The notes under the pieces are model-generated. The model ran no database searches, was not told where the DNA came from, and worked only from the letters and a program-made list of their open reading frames with translations. From contig VGRA01000079.1 in the NCBI GenBank assembly GCA_016875515.1, positions 1 through 8,650 on the forward strand: a stretch of DNA of 8,650 nt. Direction: 5' to 3'. Source of the DNA: Deltaproteobacteria bacterium (GTDB taxonomy: Bacteria > Myxococcota > Myxococcia > Myxococcales > Myxococcaceae). The stretch's first letter is position 1. Each line of letters opens with the position of its first letter. The position numbers and the translations under genes were made by a program. This document shows, piece after piece, positions 1-6,467 of this stretch.

Positions 1-369
1 CCAGCGGGCGCTGCTGCCGAGCAGCGCGTGCAGGGACGTACCGGCGTCCTGCAGGTCCAGGAGGTGGCCGGACAGCAACTTGCCGCCGGGGGCCACCGCT
101 TCCACCGAGACGCCGGCCCATCCCTGCACGTGGGCGCTCGCCAACGCCTGCACCGCGGCGGGGAGATCATTCGTCGAGGTCAGGCTGTTGCCGATGAAGA
201 GGATCCGCACGTGGGGCTTCTCCACCGTCCCTGGCGGACTGCCACCATCCGGGGCGGGCGGGTTGGGCTGCGTGGGCGGGGCCGGGTAGGACGTGCAACC
301 CGCGAGGACGAGGAGCGCGGCAGCCGCCAGTCGCGGGAGAGGCTGCCGCGGAGGAGGGCGGGTGGCCAT
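1..369 (-). CDS. SGNH/GDSL-type hydrolase lipoprotein, N-terminal part (partial)
   Basis: Only the first 123 codons are present; the gene runs off the left edge. Start choice is firm: the ATG at 369-367 is the first possible start after an in-frame TAG four codons upstream, although no good Shine-Dalgarno is visible. Residues 1-25 form a lipoprotein signal peptide: Arg residues at 4, 8 and 13, a hydrophobic Ala/Leu stretch at 14-23, and lipobox L-A-G-C with Cys25. A Pro-rich linker (about 29-52) follows, then a beta-strand ending in the block RILFIGNSLTSTNDLP (55-70). This matches block I of SGNH hydrolases, where the Ser of GNS (Ser62) would be the nucleophile; the following N-D-L-P resembles the DUF4886-like branch. 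The other catalytic blocks (Gly, Asn, Asp-x-x-His) lie outside the window, so catalysis cannot be confirmed. The likely role is an envelope-anchored esterase or carbohydrate deacylase with unknown substrate. It is divergent from feoA, with no evident functional link. Confidence 0.75.
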   Translation of the reverse strand, partial: MATRPPPRQPLPRLAAAALLVLAGCTSYPAPPTQPNPPAPDGGSPPGTVEKPHVRILFIGNSLTSTNDLPAAVQALASAHVQGWAGVSVEAVAPGGKLLSGHLLDLQDAGTSLHALLGSSARW

Positions 370-490
370 GAAGCAGGCAGGCTAGCCCGCTTCCGCCCCG
401 GCGGCCGGTCCTGCCCGTCACCCCCGGGGGCGGCCTGCCGGAGTCCTGCTGACGCGCCCCCCGCGACCTGCTAGGGGCTGCCTCCCAGCC
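370..490. promoter_or_regulatory. Divergent intergenic region, SGNH lipoprotein / feoA
   Basis: These 121 bp separate two divergent genes, so promoters for both must lie here or inside the gene ends. The stretch is very GC-rich. It holds two small perfect palindromes, GGCTAGCC at 380-387 and CCCCCGGGGG at 421-430. I see no convincing -35/-10 pair and no AT-rich Fur-box-like dyad, although feoAB operons are commonly Fur-controlled. The only purine-rich stretch ahead of feoA, AGGGG at 473-477, lies 13 nt before the ATG, further than usual. The regulatory role is inferred from position only. Confidence 0.35.
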
Positions 491-766
491 ATGGCCGTCC
501 CCGTACCAGCGCCCAGTCCCCCTGCGCCCGCCGCCCCTTCGCTCGACACGTTCAAGCCGGGGGACGCCGGGACCATCGTCGCCATCGAGGTGGAGCCGGC
601 AGAGGCCGGGCTCATACGGGCCATGGGCCTCGAGGAAGGGGAGTCGGTCTCGCTGCTGCGGACGGGCATGGGGGGGGATCCCCTGCACGTGCGGCTGGGC
701 TCTGGAGGAGAATTCGCACTGGCGCGGCCGCTCGCGCGGATGGTGCGGGTCCAGCGCGCGCCATGA
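491..766 (+). CDS. feoA: FeoA, ferrous iron transport accessory protein
   Basis: A small cytoplasmic SH3-like protein (91 aa) of the ferrous-iron uptake system that is thought to modulate FeoB. Family features are clear: a start such as L-D-T-F-K-P-G-D (18-25), the central I-R-A-M-G-L-E-E-G (about 42-50), and the block GGDPLHVRLGSGGEFALAR (61-79), matching the usual G-D-P-L...R-x-x-G...L-A-L-R pattern. It is slightly longer than the roughly 75 aa norm because of a Pro/Ala-rich N-terminal extension (residues 1-16), so the true start could lie a little downstream, but no better in-frame ATG precedes the domain. The stop overlaps the feoB start (ATGA, 763-766), implying translational coupling. 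A run of eight G residues (670-677) lies inside the coding region just before the G-D-P-L block. No FeoC-like gene is seen. Identification is secure from sequence plus the adjacent feoB. Confidence 0.93.
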   Translation: MAVPVPAPSPPAPAAPSLDTFKPGDAGTIVAIEVEPAEAGLIRAMGLEEGESVSLLRTGMGGDPLHVRLGSGGEFALARPLARMVRVQRAP

Positions 767-2652
767 CCCTCGAGGCCGTCAACGCCCCGCAGGCCCCCGT
801 GGTCGCGCTGGTGGGCCGCCCCAACGCGGGCAAGAGCGCGCTGTACAACCGGCTGACCGGCGGCGCCGCCCGGGTGGGGAACTTCCCGGGCATCACGGTG
901 GACGTGTTGGAGGGGACGGCGGAGGTGCCGGGCGCCGGCGCGGTGAAGTTGGTGGACCTGCCCGGCGTGTACTCGCTCGAGGCAACGGTGGACACCGGCA
1001 CGGACGAGGCCATGGCGCGGAAGTTCCTGGACGCCGGTATGCCGGTGGCTTTGGTGGTCCAGGTGCTGGACGGCACGCGGCTCGGGCTGGGGCTGCGGCT
1101 GACGCGCGAGCTGCTGGCGCGGAGCGGCCGGCTGATGCTGGTGGTGTCCCAGGTGGACGTGCTCGAGGCGGAGGGACGGCGGCTGGACGCGGCGAAACTT
1201 TCGCAGCGGGCCGGGGTGAAGGTGGTGGTGGTGAACTCGCGCGACCCGGCCTCCCGGGAGGTGGTGCTCAAGGCGCTCTCTGAGGCGCTCGCTCTGCCGC
1301 CGCGCGCTGCGGACCCGAGGCCCGGTTGGAACGCAGACGCCCTGGCCGCCGAGGTGCTCACGGAGCGGGCCAGCCCCGAGGCCCTGGAGCGGCGCCGGCT
1401 CACGGAGCGTGTGGACGGCGTGCTGCTCCACCCGGTGATCGGCCCCGCGACCTTCGTGGGGATCATGACCGCCGTCTTCAGCGCGGTGTTCTACGTGGCC
1501 GCCCCGCTGACCGACCTGCTCAACGCCGGGGTTGAGTGGTTGGGGCGCGGGGTGGGCGCAGTGCTGGCAGAGGGGCCGCTGCGCTCCCTGGTGGTGGACG
1601 GCGTGCTGGCCGGCGCAGGGACGGTGCTGGGCTTCATGCCGCAGATCGTCGTGCTGGGGGTGGCCATCGAGCTGCTCGAGGCCTCCGGCTACCTGGCGCG
1701 CGGGGCGTTCCTGGTGGACCGGTTGCTGCGCGTGGCGGGGCTGGGGGGGCGTTCGTTCGTCCCGCTGCTCATGGGACACGCGTGCGCGGTGCCGGCCATC
1801 ATGGCCACCCGGATCGTCCGCAATCCCCGAGAGCGGCTGGTGACGATGCTGGTGGTCCCGCTGATGGCCTGCTCCGCGCGGGTGCCCACCTACGCGCTGC
1901 TCATCTCCGCGTTCTTCCCCGCCGAGGGGGCGCTGTTCCGCGCGCTGGTCTTCATGGCGTTGTACGCGCTGGGGGCGCTGTTCGCCCTGGTAGCGGGGGC
2001 GCTGCTGCGCCGGACGGTGGTGCGGGGCCAGGGGTTGCCCATGGTTCTCGAGATGCCCGCGTACCGTTCACCGGAGCCCGGTGCCACCTCCCGGGCGGCG
2101 GTGCGTTCTGCGCGCGCGTTCCTGTCCGGCGTGGGGCGCACCATCGTGGTGGCGTCCGTGGTGCTGTGGGGGTTGCTCAACGTGTCGTGGCCCGGTGCCG
2201 CGGTGCCGGCGCAGGACACCCCCACGGCTGCGCTGGAGCGCAGCATCGCGGCGGAGGTGGGGCGGATGCTGGAGCCCGTCACCCGGCCGCTGGGGTTCGA
2301 CTGGCGGATCAACGTGGGGCTGATCGGCTCCTTCGGTGCGCGGGAGCTGATGGTGGGGACGCTGGGGGTCATCTACGGCGTGGAGAACGCGCAGGACGAG
2401 CCGCAGCCGCTGGCGGAGCGCCTGGGCCGTGCCCGCCGGGGGGACGGGCGGCCCACCTACCCCGTGGCCACCGGGCTCTCGCTCATGGCCTTCTTCGTCG
2501 TGGCGTGCCAGTGCATGAGTACGCTCGCGGTCATCCGGCGCGAGACGCGCAGCTGGACCTGGCCGGCCTTCACGGTGGGCTATACGTACGGGCTGGCGTG
2601 GCTGCTTGCCTGGGGGGTGTACCGGGTGGCCGCCGCGGCGGGCCTGGGCTGA
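763..2652 (+). CDS. feoB: FeoB, Fe(II) transporter with G-protein domain
   Basis: Inner-membrane ferrous-iron importer, 629 aa, shorter than the roughly 770 aa E. coli protein because the region between the G domain and the membrane is compact. G domain: G1 GRPNAGKS (18-25), G2 Thr45 in NFPGITVD (40-47), G3 DLPG (65-68). G4 is S-Q-V-D (129-132) where N-x-x-D is expected. A short helical linker (about 165-225) leads to the membrane part from about residue 229. Gate 1: SGYLARGAFLVDRLL is followed by GHACAVP with Cys341, where the family usually has G-x-G-C-N-V-P, then MACSAR with Cys370. Gate 2: the conserved GSFGARELMVGTL stretch, then ACQCMSTLAVIRRET with Cys582 and Cys584. The C-terminus ends soon after the last membrane helix, with no Cys-rich tail. 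It overlaps feoA by 4 nt and is followed by a 102-bp gap. Function is certain at family level; nucleotide specificity is open because of G4. Confidence 0.96.
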   Translation: MTLEAVNAPQAPVVALVGRPNAGKSALYNRLTGGAARVGNFPGITVDVLEGTAEVPGAGAVKLVDLPGVYSLEATVDTGTDEAMARKFLDAGMPVALVVQVLDGTRLGLGLRLTRELLARSGRLMLVVSQVDVLEAEGRRLDAAKLSQRAGVKVVVVNSRDPASREVVLKALSEALALPPRAADPRPGWNADALAAEVLTERASPEALERRRLTERVDGVLLHPVIGPATFVGIMTAVFSAVFYVAAPLTDLLNAGVEWLGRGVGAVLAEGPLRSLVVDGVLAGAGTVLGFMPQIVVLGVAIELLEASGYLARGAFLVDRLLRVAGLGGRSFVPLLMGHACAVPAIMATRIVRNPRERLVTMLVVPLMACSARVPTYALLISAFFPAEGALFRALVFMALYALGALFALVAGALLRRTVVRGQGLPMVLEMPAYRSPEPGATSRAAVRSARAFLSGVGRTIVVASVVLWGLLNVSWPGAAVPAQDTPTAALERSIAAEVGRMLEPVTRPLGFDWRINVGLIGSFGARELMVGTLGVIYGVENAQDEPQPLAERLGRARRGDGRPTYPVATGLSLMAFFVVACQCMSTLAVIRRETRSWTWPAFTVGYTYGLAWLLAWGVYRVAAAAGLG

Positions 2653-2672
2653 GTGAGGGTGCCCCTGTCCCG

Positions 2673-2689
2673 CTCATGGCAGCCATGGG
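2673..2689 (+). other. Small hairpin between feoB and the lipoprotein gene
   Basis: Seven paired positions (2673-2679 with 2683-2689, one of them T-G, so a G-U wobble in RNA) around a 3-nt CAG loop, core CATGG/CCATG. It lies 20 nt after the feoB stop. No T-run follows, so this is not a canonical Rho-independent terminator. It may be a weak transcript-end structure or chance. Confidence 0.25.
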
Positions 2690-2754
2690 TTCGAGTAGAC
2701 GGAACAGAGTCCCCGGGGTGTACGTTGTCCTCGTCCTGCTGTAGGCGGTATGCC

Positions 2755-3444
2755 ATGAGCCAGTTCCAGAAGGCCTCGAAGGGGTGGGGGATCCGCCTCG
2801 CAGCATCCGCGCTGCTCCTGGGAACGAGCGGGGGCTGTAGGCGCGAGGAGCCGACCTACATCCGCGTCCCCGCGGCGACGCCCCCTGCCGCACAGCCTGC
2901 GAAGGCGGAGGTCGCAGCCCCGGCCCTGCCGCCGGACCATCCCCTCACCGGGGCCGGGGCCGCTGCGCCGGGGGGGGCGTCGCCGGCCCCGGGGATGGCA
3001 GGCGCGGTGCCGCCCCCGCCGCAGGTTCCCGAGGGGGCGGGGCTGTCCTGGACGCTGCCGGAGGGCTGGACCGAGTCCCGGGCGGGCGGGATGCGCTACG
3101 CCACGCTGAAGCCGCCCTCGGGCGCGGCGGAGATCTCCGTCGTCGTGCTCGGAGGGACCGCGGGCGGTGAGCTTGCCAACGTCAACCGTTGGCGTGGCCA
3201 GCTGGGGCTGCCGGCCCTGGACGAGCAGGCGCGCGAGGCGGCGCGCAAGGCGGTGAAGTCCGCGGCCGGGGAGGTCTCCGTTTACGACTTCCTCGGGCAG
3301 GGGCAGCCCGCCAGCCGGATGCTGGTGGGGCACCTGTCCCGGGACGGCAGCACCTGGTTCCTGAAGCTGTCGGGTGAGTCCGCGGCCGTCGAGGCGGTGC
3401 GTGGGGCGTTCGTGCAGGTTATCCAGTCGCTGGAAGCCAAATGA
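2755..3444 (+). CDS. Uncharacterised Pro/Ala-rich lipoprotein coupled to ResB
   Basis: 229 aa. I do not recognise a named domain. The ATG at 2755 is chosen because the signal peptide then begins at the N-terminus; an in-frame GTG at 2653 would add 34 unconvincing residues, and the ATG at 2750 is out of frame and hits a stop at once. AGG at 2743-2745 is a possible weak ribosome site. Residues 1-28 look like a lipoprotein signal: Lys/Arg at 6-14, hydrophobic 15-22, then S-G-G-C with Cys28 (a loose lipobox). A disordered Pro/Ala/Gly linker spans about 38-95 and includes L-P-P-D-H-P-L (58-64). A folded C-terminal domain (97-229) begins LSWTLPEGWTE, then ISVVVLGGTAGGELAN (127-142) and NVNRWRGQLGLP (142-153), which look like conserved motifs. 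It probably faces the periplasm. The stop overlaps the resB start (ATGA 3441-3444), so it is likely made together with ResB/CcsA and may assist cytochrome c assembly; this is inference from context. Confidence 0.85.
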   Translation: MSQFQKASKGWGIRLAASALLLGTSGGCRREEPTYIRVPAATPPAAQPAKAEVAAPALPPDHPLTGAGAAAPGGASPAPGMAGAVPPPPQVPEGAGLSWTLPEGWTESRAGGMRYATLKPPSGAAEISVVVLGGTAGGELANVNRWRGQLGLPALDEQAREAARKAVKSAAGEVSVYDFLGQGQPASRMLVGHLSRDGSTWFLKLSGESAAVEAVRGAFVQVIQSLEAK

Positions 3445-4682
3445 GCAAGTCGCGCACAGCACGGATCTGGGAGGCGCTGTCCTCCCTCAAGGTGACCATT
3501 GGCACGCTCCTGGTGCTGATGGCGCTGGTGGTGGCGTGCACGCTGGCCCAGGTGAACATGGGGACGCTGGGCGCGGTGAACGCCTACGTGCGCTCCTGGT
3601 TCGTCTGGTGGCAGGTGCCGGGGACGGCCTTCTCCGTCGCGGTCTTCCCGGGCGGTGTGCTCGCGGGGGCGGTGCTGCTGGTGAACCTCTCGGTGGCCAC
3701 GCTGCGGCGGTTGGAGCTGTCGTGGCGGAAGTCCGGCCTGTGGCTGACTCACGCGGGGCTCATCCTGCTGGTGGTGGGCGAGTTCGTCACGGCGCTGGCG
3801 CAGGTGGAGTCGCGGCTGTCCATTGAGCAGGGCCAGACGCTCAACTTCGTGGAGCGGCCGCGCGAGTACGAACTGGCGCTGGTGGACACCTCGGAGCCCG
3901 GGTTCGAGGGCGTGTACGCCATCCCGGAGAGCAGGCTGCAGGCAGGCGGCACGGTGGGGCTGCCCGGGACGGATCTGGTGGTGGATGTGAAGCGCTTCAT
4001 GCTGAACGCGGAACTGCGCCGCCGGGCCGAGGGGGAGGCCGGGCAGGGCGTGGACCGGGGCGTCGGGGCGGGCGTGGTGGCCGAGCCGCAGGCGCCGGTC
4101 ACGCGGGACGACGCGGAGAACCAGCCTGCGGCCATCGTGGAGATCTCGGCGGGACGGTCCCGGTACGGGACGTGGCTCGCTTCCACGCAGCTGGGCGCGC
4201 CGCAGTCCATCGTCCACGGCGGGAAGAACTACCAGCTGCTGTTGCGCAACCGCCGCGAATACCTGCCGTACGCCGTGACGCTCAAGAAGTTCAGCCACGA
4301 CGTGTACCCAGGCACCAACATCCCCAAGAACTTCTCCAGCCTGGTGCACCTGTCCAACCCGACCGTCCCGGAGGAGCGGGACATCCTCATCTTCATGAAC
4401 CAGCCGCTGCGGTACGGGGGCAAGGCGTTCTACCAGGCCAGCTTCGGCCGCGGGGACACGCTGTCCATCCTTCAGGTGGTGGACAACCCGGGCTGGCTGA
4501 TCCCCTACCTTTCCTGTGCGTTGGTCACGTTGGGGTTGCTCGTCCACTTCGTCCTGTCGTTGCGGCGGGGGGTGAAGCGGGCGGCAGCGGCACCGGTGGT
4601 CGTGGCGGGGGCGGGGGCGGGGGCCGTGGCCCAGGTCGTCTCCGCGGTGCAGGAGCACGCGCAGGCGCAGGCGGAGGGCTGA
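3441..4682 (+). CDS. resB: ResB-family cytochrome c biogenesis protein (System II)
   Basis: 413-aa inner-membrane protein that with CcsA forms the System II cytochrome c synthetase, which passes haem across the membrane and ligates it to CxxCH motifs of apocytochromes. Membrane segments: about 17-37 (starting LKVTIGTLLVLMALVVACTL), about 69-88, about 100-120 (GLWLTHAGLILLVVGE, with His104) and about 352-372 near the C-terminus (GWLIPYLSCALVTLGLLVHF, with His369). His104 and His369 are candidate haem ligands by analogy with family members. The large extracytoplasmic loop (about 121-350) ends with family-typical blocks: KKFSHDVYPGTNIPKNFSS, MNQPLRYGGKAFYQASFG and VDNPGW. A charged, low-complexity insertion lies at about 194-225. 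The Ala/Gly/Gln-rich cytoplasmic tail (about 381-413) is partly encoded by a (CGGGGG)3 repeat. The start overlaps the lipoprotein stop. ccdA and resA, the usual thiol-redox partners, are not in the window. Family assignment is firm; the symbol follows the Bacillus name (ccs1/ccsB elsewhere). Confidence 0.93.
   Translation: MSKSRTARIWEALSSLKVTIGTLLVLMALVVACTLAQVNMGTLGAVNAYVRSWFVWWQVPGTAFSVAVFPGGVLAGAVLLVNLSVATLRRLELSWRKSGLWLTHAGLILLVVGEFVTALAQVESRLSIEQGQTLNFVERPREYELALVDTSEPGFEGVYAIPESRLQAGGTVGLPGTDLVVDVKRFMLNAELRRRAEGEAGQGVDRGVGAGVVAEPQAPVTRDDAENQPAAIVEISAGRSRYGTWLASTQLGAPQSIVHGGKNYQLLLRNRREYLPYAVTLKKFSHDVYPGTNIPKNFSSLVHLSNPTVPEERDILIFMNQPLRYGGKAFYQASFGRGDTLSILQVVDNPGWLIPYLSCALVTLGLLVHFVLSLRRGVKRAAAAPVVVAGAGAGAVAQVVSAVQEHAQAQAEG
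4606..4623 (+). repeat. (CGGGGG)3 hexanucleotide repeat in resB
   Basis: Three perfect tandem copies of CGGGGG encode part of the Ala-Gly repeat in the C-terminal tail of the ResB-type protein. Because the unit is 6 nt, copy-number change would alter tail length without shifting frame. It also makes a local G-rich strand of consecutive G5 runs. Confidence 0.6.
4673..4678 (+). promoter_or_regulatory. Shine-Dalgarno GGAGGG for the GTG start of ccsA
   Basis: GGAGGG lies within the last codons of resB, 7 nt before the GTG at 4686. This good spacing decides the start of the CcsA-type gene despite the non-ATG codon and supports co-translation from one message with resB. Confidence 0.8.
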
Positions 4683-4685
4683 GAC

Positions 4686-6467
4686 GTGAACTGGAACAAG
4701 ATCATTCCGTGGACCGTGGGACTGGCGGCCATTGCCGCGGCGCTCGCCGGCGTGGTCCCGCCAGCCCCCTCACGCGGGTTCGACCTGGCTGCGTTCAGCA
4801 GGCTCCCCGTGCTGGAGGGCGGGCGGTTGAAGCCTTTGGACTCGGTGGCGCGCAACGCCTTGCTGGTGATCCGGGGGAACCAGTCCTTCTCGTTCGAGGG
4901 ACGGACGGTAAAGCCGAACGAGTGGCTGCTGGACGTGATGTTCCGCCCCGCGCGGGCAGACAAGCAGCCGGTGTTCGTGATCAATGATCCCGAGGTGCTC
5001 GGGATGATGGGCTACGAGCAGAAGGCGACGAACCGCTACTACACGTTCGAGGACCTCAAGCCGCACCTGCAGGTGATCCAGGAGCAGGGCAGCACCGCGC
5101 AGCGGGTGGACAGCAAGCAACGGACGCGCTTCCAGGCGGCCATCTCCAACCTCCTGGACCGCGTCTTCCTTTATTACCGGCTGAAGAACACGCTGCAGCT
5201 GGACGCGGCCAGCCTTGGCTCGTTGTTGAAGGGGGCGGGCAGCCCGCAGGCGGGCGCCGTGTTCGACGAGATGGCGTCCCTGGCGTACTTCCGCCCCTTG
5301 CCGCCGGTGGGGACCGCGCGGTGGCGGAGCGTGGCCGAGGGGCTGAAGGCGCTGATGGCCGGTGACGCGCCGGCTCCGGCACTGGACGCCTATGCCCGCC
5401 TCGGCGCCGCGTGGGCAGCGGGTACGCCCGAGGCCTTCAACACCTCCCTGGTACAGCTGCGGAGCCTGTCCCTCGCCGGGGCGGCGGCGGAGCTGGGATC
5501 GGTGGACGCCGAGACCGTCTTCAACCGGGTCCAGCCCTTCTACGCCGGGATGGTCATCTACGTGCTGGCCTTGCTGGTGCTGTTCACCTCGTGGCTGGGA
5601 AGGCGTGAGCTGCTCCAGGCCACCGCGCTGGCGCTGCTGACCTCCGGTGCGATCGTGCACACCGCGGGGCTCCTCTCCCGCATCGTCCTGCAGGGGCGTC
5701 CCCCCGTGACCAACCTGTACTCCTCCGCGGTCTTCGTGGGGTGGGGGACGGTGGTGATGGGACTGTTGCTCGAGCGTATCTACCGGCGGGGCGTGGGGAC
5801 GGCGGTGGCGGCGGCCTCGGGCTTTGCGTCGCTGATCGTGGCGCACCACCTGGCCGCGGACGGGGACACCATGGAGATGATGCGGGCGGTGCTGGACTCC
5901 AATTTCTGGCTTGCCACGCACGTGGTGATCATCACCATCGGCTACAGCGGGACGTTCCTGGCGGGGGCCATTGCCATTGCGTGGGCCCTCCGGCAGCACC
6001 TTGCCCGGACGCTCGAGCCCGGCACGTCCCGGGCGCTGTCCTCCATGGTGTACGGGGTGATCTGCTTCTCCCTGCTGTTCAGCTTCACCGGGACGGTGCT
6101 GGGCGGCATCTGGGCGGACCAGTCCTGGGGGCGGTTCTGGGGATGGGACCCCAAGGAGAACGGCGCGCTGCTGATAGTCCTGTGGTGCGCGGTCATCCTC
6201 CACGCTCGGTGGGGCGGCTACGTGCGCGAGCGGGGCATCATGGCCATGGCGGTGGGCGGCAACATCATCACCAGCCTGTCCTGGTTCGGGGTGAACATGC
6301 TGGGGGTGGGGCTGCACTCGTACGGCTTCATGGACAATGCCTTCTGGGCGCTCGCCGGCTTCTGTGCCTCACAGCTTGTGTTCGTTGCCCTGTGCCTCGT
6401 GCCTCGGCGTGGCCCGGCACAGCGCACGTCCAGCACGGCAGGCGAGGCGGCGCCCATCTCGGCGTAG
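4686..6467 (+). CDS. ccsA: CcsA-type haem handling protein with N-terminal extracytoplasmic region
   Basis: 593-aa membrane protein of the haem-handling (WWD) family, partner of ResB in System II. It begins at GTG 4686, 3 nt after the resB stop, with a strong ribosome site. Residues 9-25 are a membrane anchor. An extracytoplasmic region of about 250 residues follows (26-285), starting with LPVLEGGRLKPLDSVAR (40-56), a motif I recall from CcsA-like proteins of other bacteria with long N-terminal regions. The CcsA core has about nine helices from 286 to 572. The tryptophan-rich WWD signature lies at 476-492: W476, W481, W485, W487, D488, ending P-K-E-N. Likely haem-ligand histidines are H325 (AIVHTAGLL), H412 (ATHVVIITIGYS) and H544 (GLHSYGF), flanking the WWD loop as expected. 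GRPPVTNLYSS (about 338-348) is another family block. Classic CcsA is about 300-390 aa, so the extra length is the N-terminal region. The C-terminal tail (573-593) is Ser/Thr/Ala-rich. Assignment is firm; the role of the N-terminal region is unknown. Confidence 0.94.
   Translation: MNWNKIIPWTVGLAAIAAALAGVVPPAPSRGFDLAAFSRLPVLEGGRLKPLDSVARNALLVIRGNQSFSFEGRTVKPNEWLLDVMFRPARADKQPVFVINDPEVLGMMGYEQKATNRYYTFEDLKPHLQVIQEQGSTAQRVDSKQRTRFQAAISNLLDRVFLYYRLKNTLQLDAASLGSLLKGAGSPQAGAVFDEMASLAYFRPLPPVGTARWRSVAEGLKALMAGDAPAPALDAYARLGAAWAAGTPEAFNTSLVQLRSLSLAGAAAELGSVDAETVFNRVQPFYAGMVIYVLALLVLFTSWLGRRELLQATALALLTSGAIVHTAGLLSRIVLQGRPPVTNLYSSAVFVGWGTVVMGLLLERIYRRGVGTAVAAASGFASLIVAHHLAADGDTMEMMRAVLDSNFWLATHVVIITIGYSGTFLAGAIAIAWALRQHLARTLEPGTSRALSSMVYGVICFSLLFSFTGTVLGGIWADQSWGRFWGWDPKENGALLIVLWCAVILHARWGGYVRERGIMAMAVGGNIITSLSWFGVNMLGVGLHSYGFMDNAFWALAGFCASQLVFVALCLVPRRGPAQRTSSTAGEAAPISA

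Noticed and set aside
418..1779. Long minus-strand open frame (453 codons) opposite feoA/feoB
   Set aside because: Its composition (rich in His, Gln, Arg, Pro) is typical of an antisense frame in GC-rich DNA, and it lies over conserved FeoA/FeoB sequence.
2673..2689. Rho-independent terminator after feoB
   Set aside because: The hairpin is short, includes a wobble pair, and no T-run follows.
2701..2729. GGAAC...GTC as an ECF-sigma-type promoter ahead of the lipoprotein gene
   Set aside because: GGAAC (2701-2705) and GTC (2727-2729) are 21 nt apart, longer than the usual spacing, and such short matches are expected by chance.
1536..2744. Plus-strand open frame of 402 codons in another frame of feoB
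   Set aside because: The Gly/Ala/Arg-rich translation has no motifs, while the feoB frame carries gate motifs and membrane helices throughout.
2653..2754. GTG at 2653 as the start of the lipoprotein
   Set aside because: It would put 34 residues before the signal peptide, so the lipid-anchor Cys could not be reached normally; ATG 2755 is preferred.
3282..4658. Minus-strand open frame of 458 codons opposite resB
   Set aside because: It shows the same GC-driven antisense pattern, and the plus strand carries clear ResB motifs.
4770..6317. Minus-strand open frame of 515 codons opposite ccsA
   Set aside because: It is antisense to the conserved CcsA core, with His/Arg/Gln/Pro-rich low-complexity translation and no recognisable motif.
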